This document shows, one piece after another, positions 59,356 to 64,000 of a stretch of 64,000 bases of DNA. Under the pieces are notes generated by a model. It saw nothing but the letters and a program-made list of their open reading frames with translations, had not been told where the DNA came from and made no database searches. Source of the stretch: Theocolax elegans (Eukaryota; Arthropoda; Insecta; Hymenoptera; Cerocephalidae); the NCBI GenBank assembly GCA_026168455.1, contig CM047429.1, positions 4,155,744-4,219,743 on the forward strand, given 5' to 3'. A program made the translations under genes and the position numbers. Position 1 is the first letter of the stretch. Every line of letters begins with the position of its first letter.

Positions 59356-59930
59356 GGTCGCTGATTCCGAATCCGTGGTCCATTTGACCCCATCACTTCA
59401 GGGTCAAGGTCAGGTCAAGATCAAATTTACAAAATTAACGGCAACCAAGGTTTAACAGTATACATATATGTTTTTAAGGTCGCTGATTCCGAATCCGTGG
59501 TCCATTTGACCACATCACCTCAGGGTCAAGGTCAGGTCAAGGTCAAATATACAAAATTAACGGCAACCAAGGTTTAACAGTATACATATATGTTTTTGAG
59601 GTCGCTGATTCCGAATCCGTGGTACATTTGACCCCATCACCTCAGGGTCAAGGTCAGGTCAAGGTCAAATTTACAAAATTAACGGCAACCAAGTTTTAAT
59701 AGTATACATATATGTTTTTGAGGTTGCTGATTCCGAATCCGTGGTCCAGTTGACCCCATCACCTCAGGGTCAAGATCAGGTCAAGGTCAAATTTACAAAA
59801 TTAACGGCAACCAAGGTTTAACAGTATACATATATGTTTTTGGGGTCGCCGAATCCGAATCCGTGGTCCGTTTGACTCCATCACCTCATAGTGAAGGTTA
59901 TTTGAAGGTAAAATCGACAAAATTCTTGTA
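59356..59930. repeat. ~122-bp tandem repeats (left arm), inverted at 60665-60990
   Basis: Five units in the left arm begin GGTCGCTGATTCCGAATCCGTGG at about 59356, 59478, 59600, 59722 and 59845; about three inverted units lie in the right arm. Each carries CAGGGTCAAGGTCAGGTCAAGG or a variant. The outermost units differ most near the ORF side. Confidence 0.95.
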
Positions 59931-60153
59931 AAACAAACCAAACTTCATGCCATTTATTTTTTCTTACTATACCTTACACGTTTCTCATCAAATGAACGAT
60001 GCAAAGGTTTCCTTTTACGTTTTTTCCCGGTAGTTTCACAATCTCTTTTCAACATCCAGCAGTAGTCGGCCAGCATACTAGCATCCCATCTACCTTGATA
60101 ACGCTTCTCCATTACTTTAACGTCTTGGTGAAAACGCTCTCCCAGATGCAAAA

Positions 60154-60624
60154 TTGAAGGAAGGTATTTATGACGGTCCAGAAATTAGAAAAATGATGGC
60201 TGATGACCAGTTTATTAGTTCCATGACAAACATTGAGAAAGCTGCATCGCTTAGCTTTAAAGACGTTACTGAAAACAATTTGGGTAATCGCAGAAGCCCA
60301 AATTACAAAGTAATTGTATCTATAATGGTTGAGAACTATGGGAATATGTGTTGCCTAATGAATTACAAACTACATTTTCTGCACAATCACTTGGATAGTT
60401 TTCCTGAAAACTGTGGCGATTATAGCGTAGAACAGGGAGAGCATTTTCACCAAGATGTTAAAGTAATGGAGAAGCGTTATCAAGGTAGATGGGATGCTAG
60501 TATGCTTGTCGACTACTGCTGGATGTTGAAAAGAGATTGTGAAACTACTGGGAAAAAACGTAAAAGGAAACCTTTGCACCGATCATTTGATGAGAAACGT
60601 GTAAGGTATAGTAAGAATAAATAA
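60154..60624 (+). CDS. Conserved TE-associated protein of unknown function
   Basis: 157-codon frame, NNLGNRRSPNYKVIVSIMV, MNYKLHFLHNHLDSFPEN, GEHFHQDVKVMEKRYQGRW, DYCWMLKRDCE and a very basic tail (KKRKRKPLHRSFDEKRVRYSK). I recall proteins with this HFHQD...ME-RYQGRW...DYCW-L-RD pattern as recurrent uncharacterised products in arthropod genomes, usually repeat-associated. An inverted partial copy of its last ~65 codons lies at 59954-60151 on the minus strand in the other arm. It may be the C-terminal part of a transposase or a passenger. The start is probably truncated. Confidence 0.6.
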   Translation: MKEGIYDGPEIRKMMADDQFISSMTNIEKAASLSFKDVTENNLGNRRSPNYKVIVSIMVENYGNMCCLMNYKLHFLHNHLDSFPENCGDYSVEQGEHFHQDVKVMEKRYQGRWDASMLVDYCWMLKRDCETTGKKRKRKPLHRSFDEKRVRYSKNK

Positions 60625-61202
60625 ATGGCATGAAGTTCGGTTTGTTTTACAAGAATCTTGTCGATTTTACCTTCAAATAACCTTCACTATGAAGTGATGG
60701 AGTCAAACGGACCACGTATTCGGATTCGGCGACCCCAAAAACATAAATGTATACTGTGAAACCTTGGTTGCCGTTAATTTTGTAAATTTGACCTTGACCT
60801 GACCTTGACCCTGAGGTGATGGGGTCAAATGTACCACGGATTCGGAATCAGCGACCTCAAAAACATATATGTATACTGTTAAACCTTGGTTGCCGTTAAT
60901 TTTGTAAATTTGACCTTGACCTGACCTTGACCCTGAGGTGATGGGGTCAAATGGACCACGGATTCGGAATCGGCGACCTCAAAAACATAAGGTATATATG
61001 ATCTGGTCCGTGGTTTTTGACATTTTTTTTTGTGTGGCTGTGTAATTAATCGAAATATTAGCTGTTTTTCTGCGTTTTGTTTTTGCCGTGACTTCTGGAA
61101 ATGTTTCGGAAAGGTCCGAAGTACTGCTACCTATAAAATCGATTACACAGGATACTATATTATACATTTATATATTATAATTCAATGATTTGAGTATTTA
61201 TA

Positions 61203-61568
61203 CAGTACCCGCCAAAAGTTCGTCACATTTTTTCTGTTTTCCAGTCCAACTTTGAATTCGTACATCTAAAAAACGGCTACATCGATTGTTCAGAATTTTC
61301 AGAATTTTTGAATTTTATTAACTTCCGGAAAAGCTACACGTGATTGATTGAATTTTAAAATTTCGACAAAAAATAAATTTTTTTGATACAGAATAAAAAA
61401 TTTAAAAAAATAAAAAAAAAATATTAGACCACATAAAACGATAGTTTTTTTAACAATCTTTCAAATGCCGTCGAGAATTTTACAATCGATGTAGCCGTTT
61501 TTTAGATGTACGAATTCAAAGTTGGACTGTTAAACAGAAAAAATGTGACGAACTTTTGGCGGGTACTG
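61203..61568. mobile_element. Tc1-like MITE (366 bp)
   Basis: Inverted ends CAGTACCCGCCAAAAGTTCG...; arms of about 95 bp match closely (GTCACATTTTTTCTG, TCCAACTTTGAATTCGTACA, CGGCTACATCGATTGT). TA dinucleotides flank both ends. No coding capacity. It lies in the predicted second intron of the hAT transposase. Confidence 0.9.
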
Positions 61569-62135
61569 TATAATTATAGAAGAGTCCATAATCATCAGTA
61601 CAGACTGAGAATACTTACACGGAATATCTTCAGTATCGCATTGTCTGCGTTTTCGAAGCCGAATTTTTTCCAACTCAATCCGTTTAGCAGATATTACAGC
61701 GGCCTCAGCAGGATGTTTCCGCATGATATGTCTTTCCAAATTTGACGTGTGTTTACCCTACATAAAAAATATATACATTCAATTACAATATAACTACTTT
61801 TAATACATATACGCGCGTAAGGTCCTATACATAAATATCGAATATAATATAGGAAATAAAGACCTGCATAGTGTCAGAGCATCCAGCAATTTTGCATTCA
61901 CATCGTTTCGTTTCATCATTGTACTTGACATAAATTCCAACAAAATCAGAAGGCCGAAGACGTTTACTATCATTGGATGTTTCCTCATCAGTACTTTCCA
62001 TGTTTGCCGATCTATAATATATATTTTTCAATGGTATATTTATAAATACTTATGAAAAATGAAATAAAAATTGCGACAAAATAAACAAAAATTGAACTAA
62101 AACGATGTTTAAGTCATTTGAAACAATTTCACAAA

Positions 62136-62290
62136 GTATTCGACGAATACTTTTGGTCGAATACCAGTATTCGCAGAAAAGTATTCGACGAATACTTTTG
62201 GTCGAATACCAGTATTCGCAGAAAAGTATTCGACGAATACTTTTGGTCGAATACCAGTATTCGCAGAAAAGTATTCGACGAATACTTTTT
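62136..62290. repeat. 45-bp tandem repeat upstream of hAT transposase
   Basis: Three full units (62136, 62181, 62226) and a partial fourth (62271). Each has GTATTCGACGAATAC (7-bp inverted arms), GGTCGAATACC and AGTATTCGC. It sits about 120-260 bp upstream of the transposase start, in the promoter position. Confidence 0.9.
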
Positions 62291-62972
62291 TTTTTAACGA
62301 AAGATGAATCTATCGATCTCCAACAAGCCAAAGAATATTCCTCACAACTCAGTAAGGCGGACTGCATTAACACCAGTCACTTAATAACCTCACAGGATGA
62401 GTGTTCGAAAAAATACCAAGACATGCTAAACCGAATACTTTTTTTCGCTTAATTTCATAAATATCACTTTCTTTTGTTTTATGCCAATTTTTATTCCATG
62501 TTTAAAAAGTTTTTGACGGAAGCTGCGGACAAATACTAGGCCAGCTCTGTATCAATTTATCTGCATGGATAAAATGTTCACTGAACTTAGTACTTACGTA
62601 GATGTGATTTATTCCAGAGCTACAATACATCTGACAGAGTAGTAAATATACCTGAACTCGAAAATCGTGACTTGAAAATCAAAACAGACTGTTTATGTTT
62701 ATAGTAACGCCGAAATTCGGTTGCCGGATACGTATGTACCGGTCAGGTTTACGCGATTAGAAGTCTAATATAATTCTGTTATATCGAGAACGCAAAATTA
62801 ATTTATTAACAATCTTGTAAAGAACCGATTTAAAAATGCTCCGGAACATTATTCCGCTCCGACTAATTTACTCCGAGAACCGTTTTCAATTCGGAGAGGT
62901 TATCACTGAGAACCGGTTCAAAATTACTCCGCGGAGCGAAGGTCTCCTCCGGTTCACAACCTTGTAAAAAAC

Positions 62973-63768
62973 TAATTAATTATTGCTTCCTCGTAGACGA
63001 AGCTTTGTAATAGTAATATTTTTTTGTATTATTTTTAGATCTGTAAATTCGCTTTTATTTTATTGAAAAAATTCAATTTTTGAAAATTATTTTTGAAATT
63101 TTTGACTATTATACTTGATATAATTGAGTCAGACTAGGTGTATTTTATGGAGAATAAACAAATCTTTGTTCTCGTCTCGGGTTTTTCAAAATATCTCTCT
63201 TAGTTTTCAAGTTATTAAGAAAAAACTGATTTTTTTTCAATTTACGATAACTCTGAACCTAATTGACCGAATGAGCTGAAAAGATTATGGTGGTAGAGAA
63301 TTACTTTTAATAACTAATTAAAGACCGAAAAAGTTGCGTTTTCTATGGCAAACGCTTTCGGGCACAAAAAGTCTTTATAGTAACAACGATTTGTATATTT
63401 TTTTAATTAAAAATAATTTGTAATTAACGAAGTAATTAAGCGTTGTAAATTTTTAATGAAGTTTTTGATTGCTCATATCTTTGAAACTAATCGGTCAAAT
63501 CGGCTAAATACTGAAAAAATTTCTACATATTTCGTCAATTGGTTTTTGAGACAAAAATTTCAATATATCAGGGTTTATGTTCGACAATTTTTTTTCTTGG
63601 CAAAGTATACTTTTTAATAACAACATACACTACCGCTCAATAGCTTTTGTCACTCTTTGAATAAAATTACTAAAACTTCAAAGTTTTATTTCTCGGCTTC
63701 TACAAGCCGTGAGAAACCCCGCGTGTGCTCATTTTAAAGGTTTATTTTAAAGGTTATTTTACGTAGCT
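62973..63768. other. AT-rich region with one Tc1-like terminal string
   Basis: No coding frame. ACACTACCGCTCAATAGCTTTTGTCAC at about 63627-63653 resembles a Tc1/mariner-type end, but no inverted partner was found in the window. Confidence 0.4.
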
Positions 63769-64000
63769 TGTAACGCTGCACTGGGGATCAGGGTGCAGGT
63801 TAATGAGGGTCAGCAATTTATGAATAGTAAAATAAATATTTATTACTGCCGGCCCAATACGAGGCCGGGTTTCGGGTACATCGGGATACGCTGTATGGAA
63901 GGAAGGGGAAGGACGGGGAGGAACGGGAGGCTCGCACGCACTTCCTAGGGTACACGGCGGTACCGTCAGCATAGAGAGGTAATGAAACACTAACCTTTGT
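63769..64000 (-). mobile_element. LTR fragment of the B/C family at right edge
   Basis: On the minus strand it ends CACCCTGATCCCCAGTGCAGCGTTACA at 63769, the same end as the LTRs at 11810 (plus) and 34238 (minus). The rest lies beyond the window. Confidence 0.7.

Larger units (their letters stand above)
59291..61042. mobile_element. Foldback DNA element with long repeat-rich TIRs
   Basis: Ends are CACAGCCACACAAAAAAA and its inverse; a 3-bp target duplication TAA (59288-59290 and 61043-61045) lies in hAT transposase, and the transposase reading frame closes if it is removed. The arms (about 59291-60140 and about 60440-61042) are inverted copies that include tandem ~122-bp repeats and the end of a conserved ORF. 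The unique centre codes for the rest of that ORF. The 3-bp duplication and CACA ends would fit a CACTA-like or PIF/Harbinger-like group; I cannot decide. Confidence 0.85.
57686..62031 (-). pseudogene. hAT transposase, split by introns and insertions
   Basis: The N-terminus begins at about 62013 (MESTDEETSNDSKRL). A BED-type zinc finger is split by a likely intron: CECKIAGCSDTMQ (to 61871) and GKHTSNLERHIMRKHP (from 61757). A second intron probably runs from GTAAGT near 61620 to TTTTATAG near 61137 and contains the MITE. Then ETFPEVTAKTKRRKTANISIN is cut at 61042 by the foldback and resumes at 59290 with YKESVDACVEMTT. The core has IKVDCATRLDRSLMGVNIQY (first Asp) and SDNAANMLKTVKL (second), with shifts near 58920 and 58780. 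The C-terminus (58780-57686) has the CTTRWHATYDML region and the hATC dimerisation domain (YKLAMTVLALPVTQVSVERLFS). Inactive as read. Confidence 0.9.
57233..62964 (-). mobile_element. hAT transposon with intact ends
   Basis: The left end CAAGGTAGTTAACCGGAG and the inverted right end CAAGGTTGTGAACCGGAG form the terminal repeats. A perfect 8-bp target duplication TAAAAAAC lies at 57225-57232 and 62965-62972, the length expected for hAT. Subterminal arrays of GCTCCGCTCCG/CGGAGCGGAG words lie at 57270-57360 and 62840-62945. The single gene is on the minus strand. Nested inside are a foldback element (59291-61042), a MITE (61203-61568) and a 45-bp tandem repeat (62136-62290). Without insertions the element is about 3.6 kb. 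Confidence 0.95.

Noticed and set aside
59356..60990. CRISPR-like regularly spaced repeats
   Set aside because: Units are contiguous ~122-bp tandem repeats within transposon arms with no variable spacers, in eukaryotic-type DNA.
62050..62452. Open frames over the 45-bp repeats
   Set aside because: A 45-bp repeat is a multiple of three, so any stop-free unit gives an open frame on both strands; there is no domain.

Overview
This window looks like insect nuclear DNA. It is AT-rich, carries GT-AG introns, and is filled with arthropod-type transposable elements (Gypsy and Copia LTR elements, an R1-like LINE, piggyBac, hAT, Tc1-like MITEs, long foldback elements). An ant or other hymenopteran is plausible, but the species cannot be fixed from sequence alone. 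I found no convincing host protein-coding gene, no rRNA gene and no CRISPR array. Nearly every coding trace is a retroelement or transposase gene, most of them broken.

Layout, left to right. (1) 1-3133, minus: 5' part of a Gypsy-like element 'B' (LTR, leader, and a 434-codon gag frame running off the left edge). It is inserted in the 3' LTR of (2) Gypsy element 'A' (3134-9218, minus), which has gag, protease, RT and RNase H but no integrase. (3) 10472-11810: a plus-strand LTR related to those of B and C. (4) 13723-21197, plus: Gypsy element 'D' with broken gag-pol, a 690-bp tandem duplication inside integrase, and a 3' LTR. (5) 21.2-41.7 kb, minus: Gypsy element 'C', heavily nested. Its protease is split by a complete Copia element (25461-32202, 5-bp target duplication). 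Its 5' LTR is split by a full-length R1-like LINE (34551-39950) and a 5'-truncated sibling (39962-40563), and the LINE itself carries an LTR-like insertion. (6) 43.4-50.7 kb: a perfect 51-bp inverted repeat next to Gypsy element 'E' (minus), whose gag is split by a 1.7-kb nested repeat that holds a long-TIR element. (7) 50.8-53.3 kb: a decayed piggyBac transposon carrying a tRNA-derived SINE. (8) 53.5-56.9 kb: a tRNA-like sequence, a tandem array of five covarying hairpins (54308-54668), a small coiled-coil frame and a hAT-like terminal relic. (9) 57233-62964: a hAT transposon with 8-bp target duplications. Its transposase gene is split by a foldback element (59291-61042, TAA duplication), and an intron holds a Tc1-like MITE. 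(10) An LTR fragment at the right edge.

The nesting gives a relative order: A before B; C before Copia and before the LINEs; the LINE before its LTR-like insertion; E before its nested repeat; hAT before the foldback and the MITE. The observations most worth following are the covarying hairpin array, the Copia element whose gag seems to be assembled from three exons, antisense GT-AG segments shared by three diverged LTRs, and FTZ-F1-type TCAAGGTCA sites repeated in the foldback arms.
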